Shown here one piece after another: positions 32,619-47,600 of a stretch of 64,000 nt of DNA (the first letter of the stretch is position 1; each line of letters opens with the position of its first letter). Made by a program: the position numbers and the translations under genes. Source of the DNA: Brachionus manjavacas (taxonomy: Eukaryota; Rotifera; Eurotatoria; Ploima; Brachionidae); contig JAHQIY010000002.1 of the NCBI GenBank assembly GCA_019054805.1, positions 1,364,001 through 1,428,000 on the forward strand. Direction: 5' to 3'. The notes beneath the pieces are model-generated. The model ran no database searches and was not told the DNA's origin. It saw nothing but the letters and a program-made list of their open reading frames with translations.

Positions 32619-35600
32619 GTAAGTAAAAGTAACACAAATATTAAGTTGGCGCATCAATTATTGTTATCAATAAAATTTCTGAAAACCTTGAATATCTCCG
32701 TGACTATTAGTCCAGGCTATGTTTTTTAATTTTTTCATTTCTAAAGCTATCTTTTCAAACATAAATTTTTTTTTCGTTAATTTCGAAATTCCAAAAAACT
32801 CAACAATTTTTTTAATTCATGATTCTGTGCGGTGTTAAATTTTGTTTCAAAATATCAAAAATAGGTTTAAAATTTATGGCAACTGTGCAAATTTAATTGC
32901 ACTTTAATTCAAATAACTTTGATTTTTTTATTTGATTGCGCAATAAAATTTGCACAAGTTTTGAAAATTTTTGAAAAGTTTTCGGAGATTCAAAACGTCC
33001 TCACTATCTTAAAATCAAATTTTTGTGGGATCCAAAAATAAAAAATTTAGAACTCAAGGGGTCTGAGGAAACATGACCACAGAAAAAACATACTTAATTA
33101 TTTTAATTGCACTTTAATTCAAATAACTTTGATTTTTTTATTTGATTGCGCAATAAAATTTGCACAAGTTTTGAAAATTTTTGAAAAGTTTTCGGAGATT
33201 CAAAACGTCCTCACTATCTTAAAATCAAATTTTTGTCTGAGGAAACATGACCACAGAAAAAACATACTTAATTATTTTAACCCTAGTTATCTAAGTAACC
33301 CAGGAACCATAAATACATTATAAAAATTCTGAAAGAGCGTAAAATTTTTTTAACAAATTTTTCGAGGTCATTTCCAAAAGAAAAGGACTGATGAAATAAA
33401 TGATTGAACCCAATAGAACTAATAAATGACATCTTAAAAAAAAAGTTTAAGTAGCTTAATTTTTAAGAGTCTTTCAAGAAAAAAACAAAATAAAAAAATA
33501 AATTGTTAAAAATTTATCTAAAACGATTGTTTTGATTAATGTTTAGAGTTTTGCGAGTTTTTTTGCCCTGAGTTAAGACTAACTCTTATTCTCAATAAAA
33601 TTTATATCTGTAAAGTCAAATATACAGATATAAATTATATCTGTATATTTGACTTTATTATTTATCAGACCCCTTGAACATTATCATTTAACTTTTTTTA
33701 TTTATTTGTTTTATCTGTGCCGAGTTTAAGCTCCTTCAGATTAAAAAAAAATAAAAAAAAATAAAAATGTTAAAAAAAAATATATAAGAAAAATTAAAAT
33801 AAATTAAAATATAATAAAAAGACAATTAAAAAAGCCGATTCGAGACAGTGAGAAATTTTAGTTTATTAAAGGCTTCATGATGCAAAATATTGCGAACTGC
33901 TGTGTACTTAAACTAAGACTTGAATTTTTTTAATGTTTGTCTCCGAAAATGAATTTAGACACGGGAAAGAGTAATCAATTATTGATCCGATTAAAGATTT
34001 ATATAGGTTTCCTAGTGTGCAATAATTAAGATCCCATTTTTTTTTTGACAATATTTTTATTAAATACAACCGTGAACTACAACGCTGTTTTATTTCATCA
34101 ACCATTGGGGTAAAGGTTAATTTTGAATCAAATTTTAAACCTAAAAACTTTGTTTCCTTTTGACTCTCAATTTTATTTTCATTTCAAGTCAATATTTTCC
34201 TTATTATATTTAGTGAAGATAATGAAGCAAGACTTTTCAACAGATATTTTGCATCTTCCACTTGAAGAGCCATTTTTTCGTTCGTCTAACTATTTGTTTT
34301 ATTTCTTTTAGGAATATCATTGATAAAAATACTAAAAAGTAATGAACTAATTACCGAGCCTTGAGGAACACCTGCAGTAATATGGTATTCATCACTTATG
34401 TGACCATTTACATTTAATTTAAATTATCTTGAGTCTTAAAATGAATTGATCCAATGTATTAGGGAAGGGCCATTTCTATTAGTTTATAAATAAGACCATC
34501 ATGCCAAACCCTATCGAACGCTTTGGAGATATAAAAAAATAGGGAACAAACTTTCTTCTTTCTATTAAATGATTCTAAAATTTTTTGAATAAGGAAGAAG
34601 AGATTATCAGCGGTTTGTCGATTTTTTCCAAAATCTGATTGCTCCTGAATTAGTAACAAGTTTTGTTCTAAATAACTATATAATCTTGAGTAGACGATAC
34701 GTTATAAAAGTTTTCCTAATCAGCTTGTCATACTGATTGGTTGGGAGTTAGCTGGGTCTTGTGTTAAAATTGACTTTTTAGATATCATAGTAATGTTAGC
34801 AGACTTCCATGCATTCGGTATTTTACTTTCTCTTAGACTTAAACTAAAAAGATACATAATGCCTTTTAGAATATTTGAAGTACATTTTTTAACATAAGTT
34901 TATAAATTTGATCTCTTTAGTGCTAACAGGCTAGTCAAATTTGCATTGATTTTTCTTATTAAAAAACTCAAGATTATAATCAATTATTTCTCTATCTTTT
35001 TGGGGATTAATTAGATCATTATTCAGACTAAAAGTTTTTTGAAGAAATTCACCAAAAAAGGTAGCCTTTTCTTCATCAGTTCTAAGTTCATTATTATTAG
35101 AGATTAAAGAAGGTATTAATCCAGATCCTTTCTTTGATCGAAACTTTTTAATTTTTTTTCCAGAATTCTCTACTTAAAAGCTGATTTTTCCGAATTTAAT
35201 AATAAAAACAGTTTTGATTCCAAAAATTTTTTAAACTGATTCTTAACTCTGAAGTTATTTGGTTGAATATTTTTTAGTATTTTGACAACGAGTTTTTGAA
35301 ATATCCTTCTTATTTTCCTGCGTTTCTATATAATACTGACAATGTTCGGTGAAGACTTGTTTTGAAAATTCCATTTGTTTGGTATGGAATGCTTTTATAA
35401 GTTGCAGAAATTAATTTTTGGGTAATTTCTTCATTTAGTTTGTCAATTGATGCTGAATTTAATCCTGAGTTTTGACCTTTTAGGATCTCACGGAATAAAA
35501 ACCAATTTGGTTTTCAAGTTAGAGCTTCTTTGGTTGTGTTTTATGGAACTGAGTAGTCAAAATGTATGCATGCCTCAATTGGGAAATGATCACTGGTCAC

Positions 35601-38600
35601 ATCTTGATTGTTTAGAACCCTAAAATCAGTGATTTTATCAACCAATGAAGATGAGACTAGAATAAATCAAGAATTTCAAAATATTCCCTATTGAATATGT
35701 AAAAGGATGCACACTTATTATTGTGAGATTACTGTGAGATTAAGCTCGTTTATAATGCTTTCCAAAATGATTCCATTTTCGTTTTCTCCTTCGCATCCTA
35801 TTTGTATGTTTTGGCGTTTAAGTCACCCCCGAGAACATAATTTTTACAATTCCCATTTATCTTTTCGAATATTTTTAAATTTAGAAGTTTATTAGGTGGA
35901 TTACATAAACTGAAAATGTATAATTTATCTTTTCCTGGATTTATTTTGATACAAAGTAATTCAGAACTTGTAATTCAGAACTAAACAGAGGAGAAACCGT
36001 TTAATGTTTATTTACTGTTTCATAATCTATTTTTCACAAGAGTTGTCAAAAACCATCATTAAACCAACAAATAAGCAATTTTCTGGGGCTTATTTGCCAT
36101 GTCGAACTTAAAGGGAGAATTTAACTCCTTAATATTAAGGCACATGCCCTTAATTAAATAAGGTTACTTCTTCTTGGTCCAAAATTCGTTTAAATAACAA
36201 ATAAATTGATAAAATTGGCTATAGCTGAGAATCGAGTCGGTTTTTGTTAGTATGGTTACCATCTTAAACACATCATGTTTTTTTCTGTAAAAAATTATAA
36301 AATATGTTTATGAAATGAGGTAAAACTCCAAAAATTTGAAAAATGATTTGTGCGCTGATTAGTATACTGTTAAAAACTGAATTAACTGTTTCTTAAATTT
36401 AAACTAAGCGAAAACGTTAATTCACCGTAATAATTCGTCATAATTCGTCATAATTCGTTTTTAACAGGTAAACGGCTCGTGTTATTTAGAAAATGCACCA
36501 CTAAACTTAGACTTAGAAAATACACAACTGCTTAGACTCGTAATCTAGGTTAGGGTTTCTTAGTCAGAAATTTTTAGGGCATAAAAGTCAATTATTGCTG
36601 ATTTCGTTTTTCAAGTTTAGTTTTATCGCTAACAAAGTAAACTAATTTTTAATCGCTTATTTATCGCCAAAAGGCATTAATTTGAAATAAATAAACAATT
36701 CAATTTTTAATATCCAAAGCCGGAAGTCGAGATTATCTTCTTGATGATGAAGATGATAAAGAATTTGAGCGTAAACCTTACAATTCGATCATTGTCAAAA
36801 ATCAAAACAATCAGAACAAGAAAGCCAATAAGCAAGTTGTTACAAAAACAATACAAACAGTAAAATCAATGGTAAAAAATAGAATTTCAGAAGAAACTGA
36901 TAACAAAATTCTCAATTTGGCAAGTGCGCTCAAGAATAGAATTAGAAAGAAAAACATGAAAGTGACTCAGGAATCTATTGAAACAGATAAAAACGAAATA
37001 GGTGATAACAGATCAATATGGCGCAATACATGGGCTGAATGTCTAAATCTCTATCAGTCGGCTAAACAAGGTCAACCGGTAAAGAGCGATGACAAGGACA
37101 ACTATTTACCGAATAAGTTATTTGGTTACCATTTTCAAGTAGGAGGGCATCCTTTTTTCTTCAGTTTTTTTATTCAACGAATGATAGTATCAACACTGCT
37201 TAGGGTGTCAAAGAAACAAACCTTAAGCAAGTTAGCCATTCAAAAGCTCTCAATTTGTATTGATAGCTTGACCAATATTATAAAAGGACATTTAGGATAT
37301 CCTGATTTAAAAACCATGAATGATAAGTGGATTATTATTGTTAGAAGAAATTATTATAATTTAGAGGCATCGAAAGAGCCTGATATTCTAAACAATTTAG
37401 TAGTTAAGATGATTGATAAAATGATGAAGGAGGAAAAAAGCTGGATAATTGGAACTTACAAAGTAGAGAAAGAATATTACAGTCGAAGTGAAGTAGCGAC
37501 TCTGATTCGAAAAGAAGTAGAACAGTTGAGAATCGATGCAGTTAATGCATTGTATAATTCAGCATTGCGTGATAACAATATTCTAACCAAAGATATCTTG
37601 AAAAAGATAGAAGAAGTCCTAAATGACAACTATGACGAATATAGCCAAGAATTCGATACAAATGATACAGAGCGATTCAAAAATTTTCTATTTAAAATGT
37701 TGGCTCTGGTTGAATTAAATGCTGATCTTGACTATAAAGGTTTATTTCGAACTTTTTTTAAGCTTATTAAGGAATCGCAAACATGCAGCTATCAGAACAT
37801 GAAATCAGCAGTTAATTTTCTTCTATATCAATCGAAAGATCGTCAAAGATCGGAAGAACTATTTACAGATTCAAACATACACGATCTAATAGAAATGTTA
37901 AATAGAACTAACCTAAATCAAGATATCAAGTCATATTTAATTGAAATAATAAATAACAATTTGGAACATGACTTTAGACATGGTCTGAATGAAGAACAAC
38001 AACAAAATTTAATTCATTATGTTATTCAAGATGAGAATTCAACGAAAGAAGTGATCGATGCTGCTTTTTTGGCCATTCTACAATCAGTCGAAAAGGAACA
38101 AAGTATGCAAAATAAAATAAGAAAATATTTCCTTGTTGAGAATACGATTCTAATGGAGACTTATGCAAATCATCTAATATTTATTCTAAGTCGCATCAAG
38201 AATCATAAAAGTCTTGATAAAAAAGAGATAGAGACACTGTCAAAACATCTTGAAAATGGGTTTGTAATCGTTGATGAAGATGATTCAATGTTTAAATTTG
38301 AGAAGTTCTCGAATACACAGCTCAATTATCAATCAGTATCATATCTTGCCTGTCGACTTATTCTAGTCTCAATTGAGAACAAAAATGAGCATTTATCAAG
38401 TGACACTGCTGAGAATCTACTCTTGTCAATTGAGAGAAGTGTCGATAAGCAAACAAAAATCATATCGGCTAAATGTATCTATAGATTAGCCGATTATTTT
38501 TCATTTGATAAGGTAAATTTGAATACCCTAAAAAACAATGTTAGTCATGAAGTCTATGACGTTGGAGTTTACTTACACACAGCATATGTAAAATGTCTAG

Positions 38601-41600
38601 CGAAACTTTCACGAGAAAATACTCTACAAATTGAGTCGCATCATTTAGAAATTCTTAGCTCGCTTCATATTAAAGAGAGCTTAAAACTAGGCGAGCATGA
38701 TTTTACAATGGAAATAAACAATAGCATATTGCAAATACTCAAATATGAAGCTAAAAAACAGAAATTCATTGATGAGAATTTATTCAATCTATTTGATGAT
38801 ATCTTATACACGAGCGAGAGCAATGCATTTGAAGCTTTGGACATACTCGAGAATTACACATTGAAAAAATATACTATCCCCGCAAGTACAGTAACTGCAC
38901 TGGAGGACACACTAATGAGTCGAAAAGACTTATACGATAAAGCTTTATTAATACTGCAATGTGTAATTCAGAACGGTCAAGCGGTTCATGTCCCGATACT
39001 ACATATTTTTACGGATAATCTTTACAATTCAAATAATTCAAGTCGTCGTTTTAGAGCATTTAAATTACTCGAACAGGCTAGACTTAATCAAGAACTACCC
39101 GATGAAATATTTTTCAAGCTTGAGCTTGAAAAAGTTGCGTTTGGTCTATGTAGAGTTAAAGACACAAAACCGCTGCTCGATTTCCTAAAAACCAAAACTG
39201 ATATCGGTTATCTTCTCCCTATTGATACAATGATTGCATTGGAAAACAACCTAGACGATCAGAATGTTCTTGAAATCTTATTAAACGTAACTAGGCTAAA
39301 ACAAACACTTAGCTATGAACTACTCAATAAACTAACAGATATGTTCGATCTAGGAAATTCCAATCATGTTAATCAATTAATGCTTGGTTTATTCTCAAAT
39401 ATATCACAAAATTATCAGCGACTTACACCGAAACTACTCGATAAACTAGAATCGGCTCTCGATAACAACCTAGTGAAAGACAAATGTCTGTCGATATTTG
39501 TTTATAGAGCACAAAAAGGTGAAGAGTTAACTGGTAATATAATTGTAAAGTTATTAGATAGTATAGATGCTGAAACGAATCTAATGATCAAACAAGAGTA
39601 TTTAAGTTCACTTGGATCATTGATTCTAAACAACTCTAGTTTAATTGTAGATTCAGTGAAACAAAATGTGGAAAGAATTTTATCCAAGTATATAGAAGCA
39701 AAAAATGCTAACACTCAAAATATATGTATAAATGGTTGGCGATCACTATTAAAAAAATTTAAAGTAGATATTAAATATTTGGAACAACTTATTCAGATAG
39801 CAACAAATCCTAAATGTGATGAATCAGTTAAGAAAAATCTTAAACTCTTATTCGACTCGTTAATTCTCTCTCAGAATTGTCTAACGGAAAATTTGAAGGC
39901 GAAGATTGAATTGGACAATTTAGAATACAATTCAAACGAGGATCGATTGGATAAGATATGTGTCTACATGAATAATGAAAATAATCTACTAGAGCAAAAC
40001 TATGACCAGTTGGCAATTTTAATTGACGAAGGATCTTTTAATCTAAAACAAAAGACATTAAACTTACTCAATTCATACAAATATAAAGACGAAATAAGCG
40101 AAAATCTAATCGAAAGTATTGTGTTCTTGCATGAGAGCACTAGATCAACTGAAACTAAATCACTGTGCAGTAATCTATTAAGTAAGCTAAAAAAGCATTC
40201 AATTAAAGCGTCAATGATTCTTCAGCGGGAGAATAGTCAAAAAAATAAACCCACACTCTACTCAAACACTAAAATTTATAATCTATTTAAAAATAGATTC
40301 AAAATGGATGATACTAAAATACGTGAATTATTCAAACAGCTTAATGTGGACACACAACTATTGAACACGAATGACATCAATTCATTTTTATCCATTTGCC
40401 TCAAAAACATTCAAGATTATTACGATAACCCCGCATTCATATTTCTTATAGAACAAGTTATTCTAGATGGCAAGCATTCAATAGAAGCCCTGATTTGTTA
40501 TAATCGAATAATCGAGGAGAAAAAATATCAGAATTTAGAAGGATGTCTTGAAAAACTAATTCAATCAGAAATAAGTGGTAGAGTTGAGCTGCTTGGATTA
40601 GTCATTGAATGTATATTTATTTCAGTTGAGAAAATAAGAGTACCATTTGATTGTCTTAAGTTATTGGAGAGTCACATGGAGCATAAGAATGAGTTTATTC
40701 GAAGTTGTTCATTTAGAGCGCTGAGAGTAGCGGTTGACAAATACGATGATTATTCGTCTGATACGTTTAACAACTGGTGTGATAGGAAAATAGCCGAATT
40801 ATCTAAATTAATCAACGTCAATCTCACACCGACTAAAAAATATTTAGATTTATTGGAATTGATAAGCTCATTAAGTAGCATTGATTTTGAAGTGTTTAAG
40901 ACTCAGTCTCAAAAAGTTTGGAAACAAGAGCTCTTAATATCATGTCTATTTAAGCAATTGCAACCGGAAAATACGGAAAAAATGCTCTTTTACACTATCT
41001 GGTTTGAAATAAAAAATAAATTCAAATACATACATAGTATAAAAATACTCCAACATTTACATGATAGAATTTCAATATTTCGGTCAATGAGAGAATTTAA
41101 CGAGACAGTTACGATTATAAAGAAGTTAGATTTAGACACCGTTTTAAACAAACTTCGACGAGATTTAGATCCATTTCAGAGTCTACGCATCGAATGGTGC
41201 GTTAGCAATATAATGAATATTCTTACAAATAAAGAGGAAATATGCAACTCGTATATTGAGACTTTAGCCCAACGAATGCTCTTATTATTGGATTTAAAAC
41301 TAGTCGAGCAAATATTTCAATCAATTATAGCTATAGACAATCTAAAAGCATTTGAATCGTTGATTGACTTCTGCTATATTGAGAACGTAAAAGTCAATGA
41401 TGTTAGGTTCGAGAATGTCGAAAAAGTGCGTGATTTACAGAGTCTAATCGAAGTTAAACATATATGCAATAACATTCAATCATCATCTAATGATAAATCA
41501 AATACTAATTGGGATTTATTTAGTCTATTATTTAATTTAATGAAAAAAAATTGGACCTATGATCAAATAATGAAGCTAATTGACGCTTTGAAATGTCGTT

Positions 41601-44600
41601 TAAGCCAAAGGCGACCCGAAAAAGATGCAATTGATGCTCTTAAAGTAATTGATTATTTCAAACTATCGTCTATGAAATATGATGATTGTCTGAAACTTAT
41701 CGATAATTCAAAGCATATGACAGATCTATTGCAGAATTTAAATCAACTGGCTGTTGAGAATAGTTTTCAAGAAAAAGGTAAAATAAAAGATGCGGCACAA
41801 TTGCTTGCTGAACTTGAAATGCTTAATTCAAATAATGGAGAATTGCTCGAATACATTCGAAATAACTTGCCCAAACAACTGAAAAATATAAAATCAAAAT
41901 TATTTAAATCGTCTGTTGTTAATCACGATGTACCAATATGTGAATGGAGTGAAAAGTATATAACAAAATGGGCAAATGAAATAGTTTCATTAAATATGAA
42001 TAAGTATCTTGAGGAAGGTGTGGCTGTTATAAAACGGGCTAATTTTATATTCACTAAATACGAGCTAACCGATGCACAGATTCTATGTAGTCTTATTTCG
42101 TTGAAGAATTTCGACCCGGGACTAGAAGAGTTATCAACTTGTAGAGGGAAGTTATTAGAAGTGGCTACTGGTGAAGGTAAATCTACTATTGTATGCATAT
42201 TGGCCATTATAAATGCTTTGAGGACTAAGAATTCTCAAGTGAATATAATTACAAGTTCATCTGTATTAGCCGAACGCGATGCTCAAGATAAAACTAAGCT
42301 ATTTAAAATGTTCAATCTAAAGTGTTCTCACAACAATGATGCCGCTGTATATATAAAAGGTAATTTTATACAATAAAGATTATTTGTGTGTGTTATGATT
42401 ATGAAAATGTCTGGCGGTAATCCCTAAGATCCGGACATGTGTTGATTTTTTAGAAATTTATAGATTCCGGACACGGAATATTTATCTAAAGACTAAAAAA
42501 TAAATTTAATATTAGATGCAAAAAAAAGAACTTGTTACTATCTTTAATTGCAGATGAGTTTTTTTAATATTAGAGACGAGAACAATAATGTTGTTATGGT
42601 TAAACTGTATCCAAATCCAAACTGTTCTTGCTATGAGAAAAAAAGATTTTTGTCTCATGATTGCGGTAAAATTTAGTATTGTCTTAGAATAGACTATAAG
42701 AAAAAATAATCAAAAAAGTGTCAGGATGTAAAGAGATAATTTCGATGATGAGGAAATCATTCAGGTTTAGTACATTTAGTACCTAAGGGTTTTCTCATAA
42801 TGTTTAAAATATTTATTTTTCTTCTTTACCGACACTGATTGTTTTTCGATTGAAGAGAGTTTTTCGAGTTGGGTGCGTGTTTAAGATGCTAAATAAAATA
42901 AATTTCGTTTTTTTTTAAATTTTAATTTTTGTTCAATTTTTTTGTCTGTGTCCGTATTTTAGGAGATTTTTGCCATTTAATTTTCAAATGAAAAATTTTG
43001 GGTAGAAAATATCCTTGAGTTTATGGATATATGCTTATTTACAATAATCAATAACTAAACTTCATTATAAGCAATAAACAAAATTCGAAGATTCTCCTAT
43101 GGCCAGGTTGGGTGGTCATTGACTCCCTTCGGCCTCCCGTGTCAGAATTTCTAAAATATTACCTCATGGATAGTCAATTCATTTTCTCATTGTTAAACAA
43201 ATTATATGCTTTATTAAAAGTTTCTGAACAAGAATACCTCTGGATACTAGGTATGCTAGTCAAATAAGAACTTTAGAAACACACCCAAATGCATTTTCGT
43301 TTTTTCAATTAAATTGTAGATATAAAATGCACATCCAAAGTGTATTATATGCTTTTGTTTAATTGTAACTGAAGAGAGAAATTCATTCAATGGAGATGAA
43401 AGACCAGTGTGTTTTTTGCAATGTCAGTCACTATTGAGATCATCTTGTCTATTTGATATCCCAAATTTGCATCAACTGGTATCAAAATATCTCTTAAAAT
43501 TTCGGTTGTATGCTTTTCATCAGCAAATTTTACTGAAATTGTCTTGTAATGTAATTTTAAATTTTCATTTAGAAAATGAAATATTACCCCTATGTATGAA
43601 TACTTATGAGTAGACTTCAAGAAATCTAATGATAAGCTTAAAAAACCAGCTTTTTCCATTTCAGTCTTAATGTTAACGATCGTCTGATTATATTTATAAT
43701 TAAGGAGTCTTTTTGATAAGGTGTGTCGACTAGGGATATTATAACACGGAAACAAAACTCTAAATATCTTATCTTGTTTTCTCTCTTTCCTCCTACGCTT
43801 GATTACTTTAGTTTCATCGTCCTCAAAAAAATGCATTTCATCATCAAAAACTTCTTGTTTTCTTGTAAAGTTGATGTCATGTGTTACCTTAAAAAACTTA
43901 CATGTATTAAAGTAAGAACTTATTTTGCTTGTAATTCTTCAAGGTTCAAAAGAGTGCTATAAATCACATATAGTCTATGGTGAAGTATCACAATTTCAAT
44001 TCGATCATTTAAGAGATAACTACAGTCAGTTAGGTACACTTGCTGGAAGAGAATGCAAAGTAGCTATAATAGATGAAGTAGATGCAATGTTGATTGATGA
44101 CAGTTCAAAGATCTCGCGTCTATCATCAACAGCCGCTGGCTTAGACCATTTTCATTCCATTTACATTTATATTTGGCAAAAGTTACTTTTAATAAAAGAT
44201 AAATTCATTTTGCTCAATGGTCGAATGTATATGCTTAATGGTAAAGTATTTTTTGAATCAAATGGTCAAATTAGACTTGAATTTATCGACGAACAAGGCG
44301 AGATCAAAATAATAAACGATTTAGAGGCATATATTAACGAAAATTCAAACATAAGTACTATAGGTCAGAGAATAAATGGAGATATTGATGAGTTTTAAAA
44401 AAAAACCTTGAACGATTACGTTGAAAACTTAATTGAAAACCGAATTGTTCAAATACCAGATAATTTTCAAAAGTTTTTCAATAGGCAACTACCAAAGTGG
44501 ATTCAAAACGCCATAGAAGCTATGAATTATCAACAAAATGTACACTATGTTGTTCAAGAAGGTCAAATTAAACCAGTTGATTATTTCAGCACTGGAATAG

Positions 44601-47600
44601 TACAAAGCGCAACAAATTGGAGCGATGGTCTACATCAGTTTCTTCAACTTAAACACAATCTCAGAATGACATGTGAAACATTTACAACCAATTTTCTCTC
44701 CAATATTGGTTTCATAAATGCATATGATAAAGTATATGGTCTAACGGGTACATTAGGTAGTGTAAAGGCTCGAAGTGTATTAAAAAAAGTCTACAAAGTG
44801 GATCTAATAAACGTGTCTCAATTGCGTCAAAAGCAATACATTGAATATCCAACCATAGTTGCCGAAAATGAAACCAAATGGATTCAGATTATTTGCTCTT
44901 CAGCCCTAGTCGAAACAAAAAAAAATAGAGGCATTTTGATTATATGTGAAACAATCGAACAAGCCAATCAGATAGGTCAACTTTTAAAAGAAAAATATAT
45001 TCCAAGTGCAGTTAAATTGTATACAATGAATAATATGGACCAAGAGAAACAAGTTGAAAAAGTCGTACCAGGTGAAATTATAATAGCAACTAACTTAGCC
45101 GGACGCGGCACGAATATTCAAGCAGATGCCGTTGAGCATACGGGTGGTTTACATGTAATACTTATATTCATGCCCAATAATCAACGGGTTGAGGATCAAG
45201 CATTTGGTCGAACAGCCAGACAAGGCAAACGTGGCACCGGACAAATGATTCTAAATCTAATGAATCTAATTGGATTTAGAAATGTAAATCACAATGAGGT
45301 CAAACATGAACGTGATCTAATAGAGTCAAAGCAGTTGATTGAATTTCAAGACAACGAGCTGAGACTAATAAATGCCAAAGATAAGCTGTTCAGAAAGTTT
45401 AGCAAATTTCTAAATGAAGAAATACGCGCTGACATTAGGGAAAAAAGTGGTCTATGGCAAAAAACTAAATCAGTCTTTACGTTTATTAAACCATCTGTCT
45501 ATGAACAAAATGTTCTGGCGGCCATTGAAGAACAATGGGCCATGTTCTTGCACGGCTTCGATGATGGAGCAATTTCTATTGAAAAATCAATGTCAGAGTA
45601 TGATTCACTTGAAAAACGATTACGCCAAGACTATAAACTTAATAAAGTAATAAAGAATCAGTTTTATCACACTGTAATTGGCAATCACTTGATAGCAAAC
45701 GAATCAAATGCGAAAAAAGCATTAGAACATTTTCAAAGTGCTACAGTTGATTCCAATTTTAGCGGTTCGGCTTTCGTAGGAATTTGCTGGTCCACTTTAT
45801 CAATTGGAACGAATGTAGTTAAGCGGGATCTACTCGATAATTACCACAAGGCACTTAATATCTTAGCCAGCGAAATGGGTCGATTAAACGCAAACCAAAT
45901 ACTACTTCAAAAGATTCAAACAGGTTTCGTGAACAGTGATTTGGATAGACAACTAAGCACTAAGACATCCATACTTGGATCATACTTAAACAGTGTTCAA
46001 AGTTGTTACGATGTTATCAAAAAATCAATGAGACTTTTCGATGTAGTTAAAAATGATTCTAGTTCACTTGACTACTACTATGATTTAGAAAGAGATAATT
46101 TAAGAAAAGATACCATAGCATGTGTGGATACTGCTACATATCAGTTAACATTTAATAATCTAACAGCAAGAGAAGATTCATGGACAGTTGATCAAGCATG
46201 TCAAAATATACATGTTGCATTGAGAGAAATAGAGAACAAGGATAATATGGTAACTGGCTACATGAATAAATTGAAATCACGTTTTATCTACAATAATTGT
46301 AAAAGTAGTAAAAAAAAAAATGAACATTTAACCTATGAGGATATAGGACTTAAAGTTAGTCAAATTACCCTATCCAGATTAAAGTCTCTTCTAAGTAAAA
46401 ACGTCGAATTGGATGAACTAAATGGTGCTTTAGCCATCACAAAGCTTAAAGAAACAAGAAGCTATATGAATGCATTCGGTTTAACAAACACATATTATGT
46501 AGATGTTAGAATAGTTCATATGGATAATACAAAAAAAACTCTGGAAAATATGCCAATAAATGAACTTATCGCGCTTATTGAAACAAACAAAGATAAACAA
46601 CTAACATATTATTTAAAAATAAGAGAGGCTAATGAGAATGAGATAAATATCTCTTATCTTAGTGAAACATCCGGATCTAATTTTGATATACAATTTGATG
46701 GTCTCGATCACACGGAGGCATCCAAATTACAGCGGGATTTAACTGCTGAATATGTCAACATTGAATTTAGAGTTAAAAAAAGTCAACTTCTTCCAATTGC
46801 AAAGTCAAATCTATTCAATGATAAGAATATTTTTAACAGAATTATATGTACCGTTGATAATAAGACGTACTCTATTGTAGACAATAAAAAACTAATGTCG
46901 ATCATAGAAGAAAAAGAATCAAATGAGCCATTTTACCTAAAAATTGAATGTGCACAAATTTTTTCAATTACTCTGTTAAACAAATTTCCACAGAGTACAT
47001 TTAATATAACATTTAACACAGTAAGCTATTTAAATCTAATGCAATATTTAGATAAGGAAGAGCTAGAAGAAAAACAAATTAAATTTAGCTTTGAGAATCT
47101 TAATAAATCAAATGCGGAAGGTTACATTAAAGTGTTACGTCAACAACACATTGAGTTTAGTCTTGAATTTAAGAATCTAAATCACAAACAATTAAATGCA
47201 ATAATAGCTAAAGCTCATTTAGAACAAGAAGAGATACAGATAAGCAGTGTTAAGAATCTGGCTGAGTTATTTATGAAATCAGCCATACCACAATTCGAAT
47301 TGAATGAATTTTCTGCCAAATGTATCGAATATCTTATTGAAATAAATGAAAAAATGTTCGTGCCATGGTTCAGTGTGGCTATTGTTGCTTGCATAGGTCT
47401 TATTCAAACAGTAATCGGTGGCTTTTTGATCGCATCTGGATTTGGAGCGACTTTAGGCATGAGTTTAGTATCAGAGGGTTTAGCTGATCTTTTTTATGCA
47501 TATCGAGCTTATAGTAGTCGACAATTTAGTTGGGGCGATTATGCTACACAAAAAGCAGTTAGCATTGCAATTTCGGGAGTCACTGCTGGTTTTGGTAACC

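Noticed and set aside
31970-32626. A separate single-exon gene of about 218 codons
   Set aside because: The frame ends at a perfect GTAAGT donor whose phase matches the next acceptor at 36719; kept as exon 1, with lower confidence.
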